Assembly: GCA_002482705.1 (NCBI GenBank)
Contig: DLGM01000236.1
Coordinates: 1 to 7,347 of the forward strand
Source of the DNA: Cyanobacteria bacterium UBA7694
GTDB taxonomy: Bacteria > Cyanobacteriota > Sericytochromatia > UBA7694
Direction: 5' to 3'
Length of the DNA: 7,347 nt
Positions within the stretch are counted from its first letter, which is position 1. Every line of letters starts with the position of its first letter. Shown here in pieces: positions 1 through 5,735 of the stretch. The notes beneath the pieces are model-generated. The model was not told the DNA's origin. It saw nothing but the letters and a program-made list of their open reading frames with translations, and did not search any database. A program made the translations under genes and the position numbers.

Positions 1-388
1 GGGAGTCGACCAGATAATGAATGAATTCAAAGGTGAAAAAAGAAATGGCCAAAGGTAAAATCAGGGTTTCAAGCGTGGGTAAGGGTTGCCCGGTCGCCAC
101 ACTCCAACTGAACAGGGCCATATTGCGGTATTTGTAATAACCCAAAATGGCCACCACAGCGACAATAGCGGTGACAACAAGGCCCCGTGAAGCGGCCCAG
201 CGCCGCATCAGGGCATAAATGAGAGCGGATTGCACCGCAAACAGCACCAGGAAAATGTCGGCATAATAGGCATAAAAGAGCAACCCGCTGAGGGTCAGCC
301 AAGTGGGTCGCCAGCGGCCCGGAAGGGCAAAAAAGATCACCACAGCAACACATAAAAAAACCGGGTACAACAGCTCATTAAAAATCAT
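1..388 (-). CDS. MBOAT-family O-acyltransferase (AlgI/DltB-like), N-terminal part only
   Basis: The first 129 codons of a membrane-bound O-acyltransferase, read on the minus strand from ATG at 388; the rest lies beyond base 1. The start fits the AlgI/DltB/PatA pattern: a short N-terminus (MIFNELLYPVF), a first hydrophobic segment (about residues 9-22), a W-R-P-T-W-L-T-L-S-G-L-L-F-Y-A-Y-Y stretch, two further membrane segments, a GYYKYRN loop, and then the diagnostic LPLAISFFTFEFIHYLVD near residues 108-125. In this family such proteins carry an activated acyl group (usually acetyl) across the inner membrane to modify an exported polysaccharide or wall polymer. The catalytic His region is outside the window, so activity cannot be judged. 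The ATG overlaps the stop of the upstream SGNH gene in an ATGA, implying translational coupling. The family call is firm; the substrate is unknown. Confidence 0.9.
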   Translation of the reverse strand, partial: MIFNELLYPVFLCVAVVIFFALPGRWRPTWLTLSGLLFYAYYADIFLVLFAVQSALIYALMRRWAASRGLVVTAIVAVVAILGYYKYRNMALFSWSVATGQPLPTLETLILPLAISFFTFEFIHYLVDS

Positions 389-1509
389 GGCAAGTGCTCC
401 CGCAAATAGGCAGCACTGTGGTTGACCAGAGCTTTACCCACCTGATCCCCCCCTGCTGGCAGGGTGTGGGAAACATCCGCAAAGACCGCTTCACTCAATG
501 GTTGCGGGGTATTGAGATCCACCCAGTGGAAACCGGCCTGCACCACCACAGCCTTTAGTTTATCGAGGTTGCGTCGGAACTGGGCCTGATCAATGGCTTC
601 ATAATAGTCTAGCGCCTCTAGATTGATTGGGGCCACATACACAATTGCCGGTTTTTGCGCCTGACGTAATTGTGCCAGCATCCGCCGCACAAAATACAGC
701 TCCGTATTGTTGTCCTGTAAATCAAAATTGGCATTTTGGCGGTAACGCTGCATGATGTAAAGCTGCCGGGCCGGTTTTAAATCATAAAAAGGCTCCGGGC
801 TGGGCATATCTTCATCAGCCCCCTGCGCTTCGGGAAAAAACCGGGTATAGAGCCAATGCTCAGGGGTTGTCCCCAGCCACTCCACCGCCCGCGCTTCCCG
901 TTCGCGGTAAAAACGCCAGTTATCCCGCAGAATATGCCGCAGCGGCGTATTGAGGTTCAGCAGCGGTGACGGACGGGCCCCCAAACGTTTGGCCTCTTCA
1001 TAATTGACATTCATGCCCAAACGTTCGGGCAAGTCGGCGTGGCGGATTGGGGTAGCAGCCAATAATTGGGGGCTAAAAGTATGGTAATTGAGCTGAATGA
1101 CAAACGCATCTGCATCCGGTAAGGCCGCTGCCAGCACATAGTTCAAGTCGGCGGCTAAAAACCCTTTGGCCGCCAGATTAAAGGCCTGAACCGGACGCTC
1201 CGGGTGGGCCTTGTTCCAGTGGGTGGCAAAACGCACTGGATATGTGGTGGTCGCCTCTGGCATGGCTGTCCCCCAAGTGGGAGAAGAGCCCAAAAATGCC
1301 ACTTTGGTTGCTGAAGTGGAGTGTTTTAAGGCTTCCAGCCAAAAGGGCAACATCACTGTTTCGCGATCTGCAGGCAACCGCTCACCGGGCAAAACCGCAG
1401 GCAATGGTGGTAAAGCCAAGGCCAACACACCGTCCACAAGTGCCAAGGTCAAAATAAAAAAGGCCACCCGGCGCAATAAACGCCACCCCTGAAGCTGAAC
1501 TATCTGCAT
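385..1509 (-). CDS. SGNH/AlgJ-DltD-like membrane-anchored acyltransferase partner of the MBOAT protein
   Basis: A 374-residue protein with one N-terminal membrane anchor (about residues 11-35, after a basic W-R-L-L-R-R) and an extracytoplasmic SGNH-type domain. Visible motifs are FLGSSPTWG (residues 72-80; Ser75 is the likely nucleophile), a block with Asn111 (QAFNLAAKGF), QLNYHTFSP (139-147), VAPINLEAL (292-300), and a C-terminal D-V-S-H at 345-348 matching the DxxH that supplies catalytic Asp and His. Its size and anchor resemble DltD/AlgJ/PatB proteins, which receive an acyl group from the MBOAT protein and pass it to the polymer. The MBOAT gene follows with a 4-base overlap, which supports this role. 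ATG 1509 is chosen because it directly precedes the basic-hydrophobic anchor. The frame stays open to 1713, but that extension is non-hydrophobic, Cys/Ser-rich and runs over the divergent gene. There is no Shine-Dalgarno; a -10 box sits just upstream. The exact acceptor cannot be inferred. Confidence 0.8.
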   Translation of the reverse strand: MQIVQLQGWRLLRRVAFFILTLALVDGVLALALPPLPAVLPGERLPADRETVMLPFWLEALKHSTSATKVAFLGSSPTWGTAMPEATTTYPVRFATHWNKAHPERPVQAFNLAAKGFLAADLNYVLAAALPDADAFVIQLNYHTFSPQLLAATPIRHADLPERLGMNVNYEEAKRLGARPSPLLNLNTPLRHILRDNWRFYREREARAVEWLGTTPEHWLYTRFFPEAQGADEDMPSPEPFYDLKPARQLYIMQRYRQNANFDLQDNNTELYFVRRMLAQLRQAQKPAIVYVAPINLEALDYYEAIDQAQFRRNLDKLKAVVVQAGFHWVDLNTPQPLSEAVFADVSHTLPAGGDQVGKALVNHSAAYLREHLP

Positions 1510-1517
1510 AAGAAGAC

Positions 1518-1523
1518 AGTATA
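1518..1523 (-). promoter_or_regulatory. -10 element of the SGNH-MBOAT unit
   Basis: Reads TATACT on the minus strand, inside GTTATACTGT. A poor -35 candidate (TGACGG) lies 17 bases upstream. Start of transcription would be expected at about 1509-1512, i.e. at or within three bases of the ATG at 1509. No ribosome-binding site lies before that ATG, which agrees with a leaderless or nearly leaderless mRNA. Inferred from sequence only. Confidence 0.45.
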
Positions 1524-1601
1524 ACGGATTGCCCCAATTTCCGTCATCACAGTGCCAAAAGGAGCAGAATACCCCTTCTAAGGTGCGGCCAGAAACAAGC
1601 C

Positions 1602-1610
1602 TGTTATACT
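1602..1610 (+). promoter_or_regulatory. Extended -10 promoter of the TPR gene
   Basis: TGTTATACT matches the extended -10 form TGn-TATAAT with one mismatch. No good -35 is seen about 17 bases upstream, which is usual for extended -10 promoters. It predicts transcription from about 1617 and a leader of roughly 23 bases before ATG 1640. The core decamer GTTATACTGT is repeated in opposite orientation at 1516-1525 for the divergent gene. Confidence 0.5.
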
Positions 1611-1639
1611 GTAGTAGCTTACAGAAAGAGTCAGATTGG

Positions 1640-3154
1640 ATGCATTTACCGCTGTTCGCCTTGATGTTAACCTTTGGGCTGCTGGTAGCTGGCGCTGGGG
1701 CTGAAGAAAACACGCCCCCGGAAGCCCCCGTTCCCCAACCGCAAACATCCCCGGATCCGATAGCGGCCCTACAAGCTCAGTTCGAGCAACACCCCAATTC
1801 AGCCCTACTGCATTACAATCTGGGTAACATCTATCACCAGCAGGCAGTTTGGCCTGAAGCGGAGGCCGCTTACCAGCAAGCACTCCAGTTAGCACCCAAC
1901 CTGCGCCCCGCACTCCACAATCTGGCCTTGCTGTATTTGCAGCAACAGCAGCCGCGCAAAGCTCAGGCGCTATTAGAACCAGCTCTTCAGGTCTGGCGGG
2001 TGGATGCCCGTCTGTATCGCTTGCTCGGGCATGCCTATCTGGCTCTGGACATGCCTGAACAAGCCGACTTGGCCTTTCAACAAACGCTTGCCCTCCAGCC
2101 CGATCAAACAGCCCGTCAACAACTCGCAGCTCAGCTGCCTGAAATCAAGATGCCAGCAGTGAGTGCCTGGCCCCCAACCCAGCACAAGAGTTACACCCAA
2201 GGGCTTGTCCAGCTCGAAAACAAGGCCTATGCCTCAGCACACACATATTTCCAACAGGCCCTGGCTGCAGGCCCCCCTCAAGCTGACATTTATTACCGTT
2301 TGGCCCAGGTAGCCCAAGTTCAGGAACAGCCTAACCAAGCACAAAAGCTGTGGCAGGAAACCCTGCGTCTCAACCCGGCCTATACTGCCGCCCGCCAGGC
2401 TCTTGCCGAAGCCTACCGGAAACAGGGCAAGTTAACCGCCAGCGTCCATGAATACCAAACCCTGCTCTATTACCGTCCCAGCCATGTCAGTGCTTACGGC
2501 CCGCTGGCACAACTGTTTGAACAGCAACAGCAGTGGGAAGCCGCACGCAATGAACGCGAACAGCTCCACACCCTTGACCCATGTATGGGAGACAATCCCT
2601 ACCGTTTAGCCAAACTCTACGTGCAAGCGCAGCAGTTTGCCCAAGCGCCTCCCTTACTCAAGCAACAGTTGGCCTGCCGCCCCATTCCTGAAGCCAGTGT
2701 CTTATTGGCACAACTGGCGTCCAATCCGGATCAGGCCACGGTCCTCTACCAAACGGCAACGGAGCGTTGGCCCCAATCGGCCACGGTGTGGGTCGCTTAT
2801 GCCCAATGGGAGTTAAACCAAGGGCGTTTGGCTACGGCAAAAAAAGCGGTTGACCGGGCCTTACAGCTCAATAAAAACCATCCCGACACCCGCTTCCTGC
2901 AAGCTCAACTGGCCCTGTATAACGGCCAACCCGAACAGAGCCTGCAAGGGTTAAATACGCTCACCCAGCAATACCCCAACAACCCAGAATACCAGCGTCA
3001 GCGTTTATTGGTGCTGGTACAAACAGGCCAATACAATCAGGCCTTGCCAGCCATCCAGGCCCATCTCAAACGTTATCCCCAAGAACGCGCCACCTGGGAA
3101 CCCTTGTTACAACAGATCAACCAAGCGCTCAAACAACGTAAAGGGCGTTTCTAA
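1640..3154 (+). CDS. Exported tetratricopeptide-repeat protein
   Basis: A 504-residue protein that is nearly all TPR. Residues 1-21 form a hydrophobic signal-like segment with a possible cleavage after AGA (AGAGA-EENT), followed by a Pro-rich linker (22-40). TPR-type helical pairs then run from about residue 54 to 495, with typical units such as ALLHYNLGNIYHQQ, AEAAYQQALQLAP and ADIYYRLAQVAQV. A Pro-containing break at about 166-182 divides an N-terminal block of three repeats from a C-terminal block of about nine. Cys315 and Cys346 are the only cysteines I noted and could form a disulfide if exported. TPR proteins bind partners and have no catalytic role of their own; the partner is unknown. 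ATG 1640 is chosen because it begins the signal segment. The n-region lacks Lys/Arg, so either the export signal is weak or the start differs. A purine run (AGAAAGAG) about 10 bases upstream is a poor ribosome site. It is divergent from the SGNH-MBOAT unit, so a shared envelope role is possible but only inferred. Confidence 0.85.
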   Translation: MHLPLFALMLTFGLLVAGAGAEENTPPEAPVPQPQTSPDPIAALQAQFEQHPNSALLHYNLGNIYHQQAVWPEAEAAYQQALQLAPNLRPALHNLALLYLQQQQPRKAQALLEPALQVWRVDARLYRLLGHAYLALDMPEQADLAFQQTLALQPDQTARQQLAAQLPEIKMPAVSAWPPTQHKSYTQGLVQLENKAYASAHTYFQQALAAGPPQADIYYRLAQVAQVQEQPNQAQKLWQETLRLNPAYTAARQALAEAYRKQGKLTASVHEYQTLLYYRPSHVSAYGPLAQLFEQQQQWEAARNEREQLHTLDPCMGDNPYRLAKLYVQAQQFAQAPPLLKQQLACRPIPEASVLLAQLASNPDQATVLYQTATERWPQSATVWVAYAQWELNQGRLATAKKAVDRALQLNKNHPDTRFLQAQLALYNGQPEQSLQGLNTLTQQYPNNPEYQRQRLLVLVQTGQYNQALPAIQAHLKRYPQERATWEPLLQQINQALKQRKGRF

Positions 3155-3170
3155 ATACATCGCAACAAAG

Positions 3171-3200
3171 CCTCAGCGCCGCAGGGTTGCGGCGCTGAAG
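3171..3200. terminator. GC-rich hairpin between convergent TPR and rimO genes
   Basis: Ten-base perfect arms TCAGCGCCGC (3173-3182) and GCGGCGCTGA (3189-3198) flank a 6-base loop; a further C-G pair is possible beyond one mismatch. It lies 18 bases after the TPR stop and about 45 bases after the rimO stop. Neither strand has a run of T after the stem (TTTGTTG on the minus strand is the closest), so it is a weak intrinsic terminator or a 3'-end stabilising hairpin for either transcript. Confidence 0.5.
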
Positions 3201-3243
3201 TTCAGATTGTGTCTAAAGCCAATGCCTAAGACAAAGAAACGAT

Positions 3244-4686
3244 TTAAGTACGCCGCTGGGGCACCTTGGGCTCCCAAGGCAACACGGCCACCACTTCGCC
3301 AAAGATGTCGTAGGCATCTACATCTTCCACCAGCACCTTGACCCGGTCACCAATTTTGATGGTACCCGCCTTGATTTTACGGGCCAGCTTGGTTTCGGCC
3401 AATTTGCCGTGAACACAAAAGACATTGCCGTCGATGTCCGGGGCATCCCAGATCGAACGGCCAATCAGTTGGCCCGGCTCTTCGTTGTAGTCGTCAATCA
3501 CCACTTCGATCACTTGACCGATATGGCGCTGCATACGGCGCTCGGAAATTTCCTGTTGTAAGGCCATCAGGCGCTCATAACGCTCCTGTTTAACATCTTC
3601 CGGCACCAGCCCTTCAAAGTGGGTGGCATCGGCTTCTTCCACTTCCGAGTAGGTGAAACAACCCACGCGATCGAGTTCAGCAGCACTCAGAAAATCGAGC
3701 AGCATCTGAAAATCTTCTTCCGTCTCGCCGGGGAAACCCACAATAAAGGTCGAGCGAATGACCAACTCTGGGCAAATGCTGCGCCAGCGCCGAATGGTTT
3801 CGAGCTGTTTGCCCGAGCCGGGGCGGCGCATACGGCGCAACACCTTGGGGCTGGCGTGTTGCAGGGGCACATCCAGATAGGGCACCACTTTGCCTTCAGC
3901 CATCAGTTCGACCAGTTTGTCGACATAAGGGTAAGGGTAAATGTAATGGAGGCGGACCCAAGCACCCGTATCAGCCAGTTCGCGCACCAGATCAACAATG
4001 TGGGCGGGGATCTCTTGGCCCCGGAATTCGGTGGCTCGGTGGCGGATATCGACCCCATAGGCACTGGTATCCTGGGCAATCACGAGCAGTTCTTTGCAGC
4101 CACCGCTGACCAAACGCCAGGCTTCGGCGAGCAGGTCGCGGGTATCGCGTGAGACCTGTTTACCGCGCAGCTTGGGGATAATACAAAAGCTACAGGTATG
4201 GTTACAGCCTTCGGCAATTTTGAGATAGCTGTAATGGCGGGGGGTGAGCTTAATCCCGGCCTCCGGCACAGGGATCAGGCTGGTATGGGGGTTGGTATCC
4301 GGGGGAATCAGGGTATGAATGGCATTCATAACGCCGTCCACGTCCTGAGATCCGGTAATCGCATAAACCTTAGGATGGCGTTCTTGCACGGCTTCTGGGC
4401 GTTCCCCCAGACAGCCCGTGACAATCACGCGCCCGGTCGAATCAAGCGCTTCGCCAATGGCGCTTAAAGACTCTTCAACTGCTGGGGAAATGAAACCACA
4501 GGTATTTACAATCACAGTGTCTGCATCTTCATAGCTACCGGCGATTTCATAGCCTTCAGCCCGCAGTTGGGTCAAAATACGTTCACTATCAACAAGGGCT
4601 TTGGGACAGCCCAGACTTACAAAACCGACGCGCTTGATCGCGTCATCATTTTTAGAAGGAGGGGGGGTTAATTCTTGCACTGACAT
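3244..4686 (-). CDS. rimO: Ribosomal protein S12 methylthiotransferase RimO
   Basis: A radical-SAM enzyme that adds a methylthio group to the conserved aspartate of ribosomal protein S12 (Asp89 in E. coli numbering). Counting from ATG 4686 (480 residues), the N-terminal UPF0004 domain has its three cluster cysteines at C27 (SLGCPK), C63 (VNTCGF) and C92 (VTGCLG). The radical-SAM motif C-NHT-C-SF-C is at C161, C165 and C168. QDTSAYGVD, LHYIYPYP, PLQHASPKVLRRMRRPG and RSTFIVGFPGETEEDFQ follow, and a C-terminal TRAM domain begins near IGQVIEVVIDD. The motifs follow E. coli and Pseudomonas/Burkholderia RimO rather than MiaB. The domain order is complete with no lesion, although the C-terminal part carries about ten extra residues (KLAETKLARKIK) relative to E. 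coli. The start is uncertain: ATG 4686, ATG 4695 and GTG 4731 are all in frame and none has a Shine-Dalgarno. I chose 4686 because a perfect extended -10 lies exactly one promoter step upstream. It is monocistronic as far as seen. Confidence 0.95.
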   Translation of the reverse strand: MSVQELTPPPSKNDDAIKRVGFVSLGCPKALVDSERILTQLRAEGYEIAGSYEDADTVIVNTCGFISPAVEESLSAIGEALDSTGRVIVTGCLGERPEAVQERHPKVYAITGSQDVDGVMNAIHTLIPPDTNPHTSLIPVPEAGIKLTPRHYSYLKIAEGCNHTCSFCIIPKLRGKQVSRDTRDLLAEAWRLVSGGCKELLVIAQDTSAYGVDIRHRATEFRGQEIPAHIVDLVRELADTGAWVRLHYIYPYPYVDKLVELMAEGKVVPYLDVPLQHASPKVLRRMRRPGSGKQLETIRRWRSICPELVIRSTFIVGFPGETEEDFQMLLDFLSAAELDRVGCFTYSEVEEADATHFEGLVPEDVKQERYERLMALQQEISERRMQRHIGQVIEVVIDDYNEEPGQLIGRSIWDAPDIDGNVFCVHGKLAETKLARKIKAGTIKIGDRVKVLVEDVDAYDIFGEVVAVLPWEPKVPQRRT

Positions 4687-4693
4687 AGCTGTC

Positions 4694-4702
4694 ATTATAT
4701 CA
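4694..4702 (-). promoter_or_regulatory. Extended -10 promoter of rimO
   Basis: TGATATAAT on the minus strand is a perfect extended -10 (TGn-TATAAT). The seven bases after it (GACAGCT) lead directly into the A of ATG 4686, the usual distance to a transcription start. This predicts a leaderless rimO mRNA and would exclude the in-frame ATG 4695, which overlaps the box, if this promoter is the one used. Confidence 0.55.
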
Positions 4703-4761
4703 GGGGGGCAGAGAGGCCGGAGCCGATCCACGAAGCGAGCTGGGGTGTTGTTTACAATTAT

Positions 4762-4784
4762 TTAAGGTTTCATTAAAGCCTTAA
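4762..4784. repeat. Imperfect palindrome in the rimO/orphan-operon intergenic region
   Basis: TTAAGGTTT (4762-4770) and AAAGCCTTAA (4775-4784) are complementary arms around CATT, with one extra C in the right arm. It sits in an AT-rich stretch 25 bases upstream of the plus-strand TATAAT box and about 75 bases upstream of rimO. It could be an operator or simply AT-rich spacer; no regulator-binding family is recognised. Confidence 0.35.
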
Positions 4785-4808
4785 CGCAAGATTAATTTGA
4801 GCATGCGC

Positions 4809-4814
4809 TATAAT
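4809..4814 (+). promoter_or_regulatory. -10 box of the paralogous two-gene operon
   Basis: A perfect TATAAT with no recognisable TTGACA at 16-18 bases upstream. It predicts transcription from about 4820-4821, just before a strong ribosome site (AGGAG, 4822-4826). The resulting leader to the first large gene would be about 120 bases. Confidence 0.5.
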
Positions 4815-4830
4815 CACAATTAGGAGACGT

Positions 4831-4854
4831 ATGAAACAAAAGGGATCATTCTGA
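4831..4854 (+). CDS. Possible 7-residue leader peptide (MKQKGSF)
   Basis: ATG 4831 is preceded by AGGAG at 4822-4826 with 4 bases between, a better ribosome site than that of the large gene downstream. It opens seven codons (Met-Lys-Gln-Lys-Gly-Ser-Phe) before TGA 4852-4854. It lies ten bases after the predicted transcription start and about 90 bases before the next gene, in a different frame. It might be a regulatory upstream ORF that controls initiation downstream, or a chance ATG near a purine run. The peptide has no run of one amino acid like those of classical attenuators. Conservation in relatives would decide. Confidence 0.35.
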   Translation: MKQKGSF

Positions 4855-4924
4855 TCGATTTTCTGCAATCTTTCAGCCTATAGTTCCTCAAGTTTTACGG
4901 GGATGCCCGGAACGTCTTACTTCT

Positions 4925-4936
4925 GTGTGTGGAAAT
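4925..4936. repeat. Left copy of a 12-base inverted repeat bracketing the orphan operon
   Basis: GTGTGTGGAAAT here is the exact reverse complement of ATTTCCACACAC at 6549-6560. This copy covers the possible GTG 4929 start and the GGA before ATG 4944. The other lies between the operon's last stop and its terminator stem. Both would be on the same mRNA. A 12-base match is near the chance level for a window this size, so its position is the main reason to record it. Confidence 0.4.
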
Positions 4937-4943
4937 TAACGCG

Positions 4944-5726
4944 ATGGATGTAGGGTCTTCTTTTAAGATTCCCCAACAGGTACAGCCCAGCACAACGGGT
5001 GATAGCCGTTATGATAAGGTTTTACCTGAAATCAACCTCAATGCCCGTGAAATCAAAGAGGGTATTACCCTTGAACAAGCGGTAGCTGCAACCCAAGGCA
5101 ATGGGCTGGACGAGATTTTCTTTTCACAAGGCGATAAGCTCTATGTCGCTTATTCAGAAATGGGGGGCGGCGACCAAAATCGCATTCAAAACCTCAACTT
5201 TGGCGAATTTAATGGCCAACAAGCAAAAATTTTAAAAATGAGCTCAGAAGTCAATACGGCTGGAGAAGGCTTCACCGGCAGCTTCAAACTTATTGGCAGC
5301 GCCATCGCCAAACCTTTTAGTTATATCAAAATGCCCAATGCGGCTACCGCTGCCACCTTTGCAGGTGGGGTCGCCCTGGGTGCTCTGAGCCAAGCTCCTT
5401 GGGGCAGTAGCGGCAAAATTGGTTTGGCCTTGGGCGGTGTTAGTGGCGCTTCGACCATCCGTTACCTGACGGAAAAAGGCCCCGACTCCCCAGCCAAAGC
5501 CGTTAAAGCGGGCGCTACCGGGGTTGCCGCTGTCGCAATCGGTGCCGCCATTCCCCACGGGATTAAATGGGTGGCACAAACCTCCCTGCCCAAAGCACTG
5601 GCTGCAGGCACAAAAACCACGCTGATGGCGGCGAGCATTGGCACTGGTATTGCAGTTGTAGGTAGCTCCCTGGCCGGGGCCATGAGCAAAGCCGATTATC
5701 AAAGTCTCAAAGACATTACCAAGTAG
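4944..5726 (+). CDS. Orphan glycine-rich protein, first of a paralogous pair
   Basis: A 260-residue protein of a family I do not recognise. Residues 1-105 look soluble: a polar N-terminus, then R-E-I-K-E-G-I-T-L-E-Q-A, the octapeptide NGLDEIFF (53-60) and a strand-like KLYVAYSE, ending in ILKMSSEVN. Residues about 133-150, 157-173, 186-203 and 225-247 are Gly/Ala/Val-rich hydrophobic segments with repeated G-x3-G or small-residue spacing, separated by short polar loops including GPDS (179-182). This suggests membrane-associated or tightly packed glycine-zipper helices. There is no N-terminal signal peptide. The gene downstream encodes a paralogue with the same order of parts, starting 9 bases after this stop. 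The start is uncertain: GTG 4929 is in frame five codons upstream with no ribosome site, and ATG 4944 has only a weak GGA 9-10 bases before it. Function is unknown; a pore-like, effector or structural role would be speculation. Confidence 0.8.
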   Translation: MDVGSSFKIPQQVQPSTTGDSRYDKVLPEINLNAREIKEGITLEQAVAATQGNGLDEIFFSQGDKLYVAYSEMGGGDQNRIQNLNFGEFNGQQAKILKMSSEVNTAGEGFTGSFKLIGSAIAKPFSYIKMPNAATAATFAGGVALGALSQAPWGSSGKIGLALGGVSGASTIRYLTEKGPDSPAKAVKAGATGVAAVAIGAAIPHGIKWVAQTSLPKALAAGTKTTLMAASIGTGIAVVGSSLAGAMSKADYQSLKDITK

Positions 5727-5730
5727 GAGG
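5725..5730 (+). promoter_or_regulatory. Ribosome-binding site of the second paralogue
   Basis: A perfect AGGAGG overlapping the TAG stop of the first gene (TAGGAGG) and 5 bases before ATG 5736. It is much stronger than any site before the first gene. It fixes the start of the second gene and suggests that gene is translated more efficiently than its partner, or is coupled to it. Confidence 0.8.
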
Positions 5731-5735
5731 ACACC

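Noticed and set aside
69..353. Minus-strand Cys-rich open frame near the left edge
   Set aside because: A shifted frame within the MBOAT gene; the overlapping frame starting at 388 carries the membrane segments and the MBOAT signature.
1211..1492. Plus-strand open frames opposite the SGNH anchor region
   Set aside because: They lie opposite a gene with SGNH motifs and have no family features.
1529..1639. TTG-started extension of the TPR protein
   Set aside because: It would bury the signal-like segment behind 37 polar residues and would start upstream of the extended -10 promoter at 1602-1610.
1510..1713. Upstream extension of the SGNH reading frame
   Set aside because: The frame is open, but the added residues are Cys/Ser-rich, lack any membrane or family feature, cross the divergent promoter region and overlap the start of the TPR gene. 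ATG 1509 directly precedes the expected basic-hydrophobic anchor.
3619..4152. Plus-strand open frame of 177 codons inside rimO
   Set aside because: It is antisense to a gene with full RimO motifs, its composition mirrors the opposite-strand codons, and it has no recognisable domain or ribosome site.
4687..4731. GTG 4731 or ATG 4695 as the rimO start
   Set aside because: Neither has a ribosome site, the extra residues are not part of the family's core, and ATG 4695 overlaps the -10 box. They remain possible if another promoter is used.
4903..4953. Second small ORF (16 codons from ATG 4903) overlapping the start of the first paralogue
   Set aside because: Only a weak GGGG-type site before it and no supporting feature; it could matter as an upstream ORF but there is no positive evidence.
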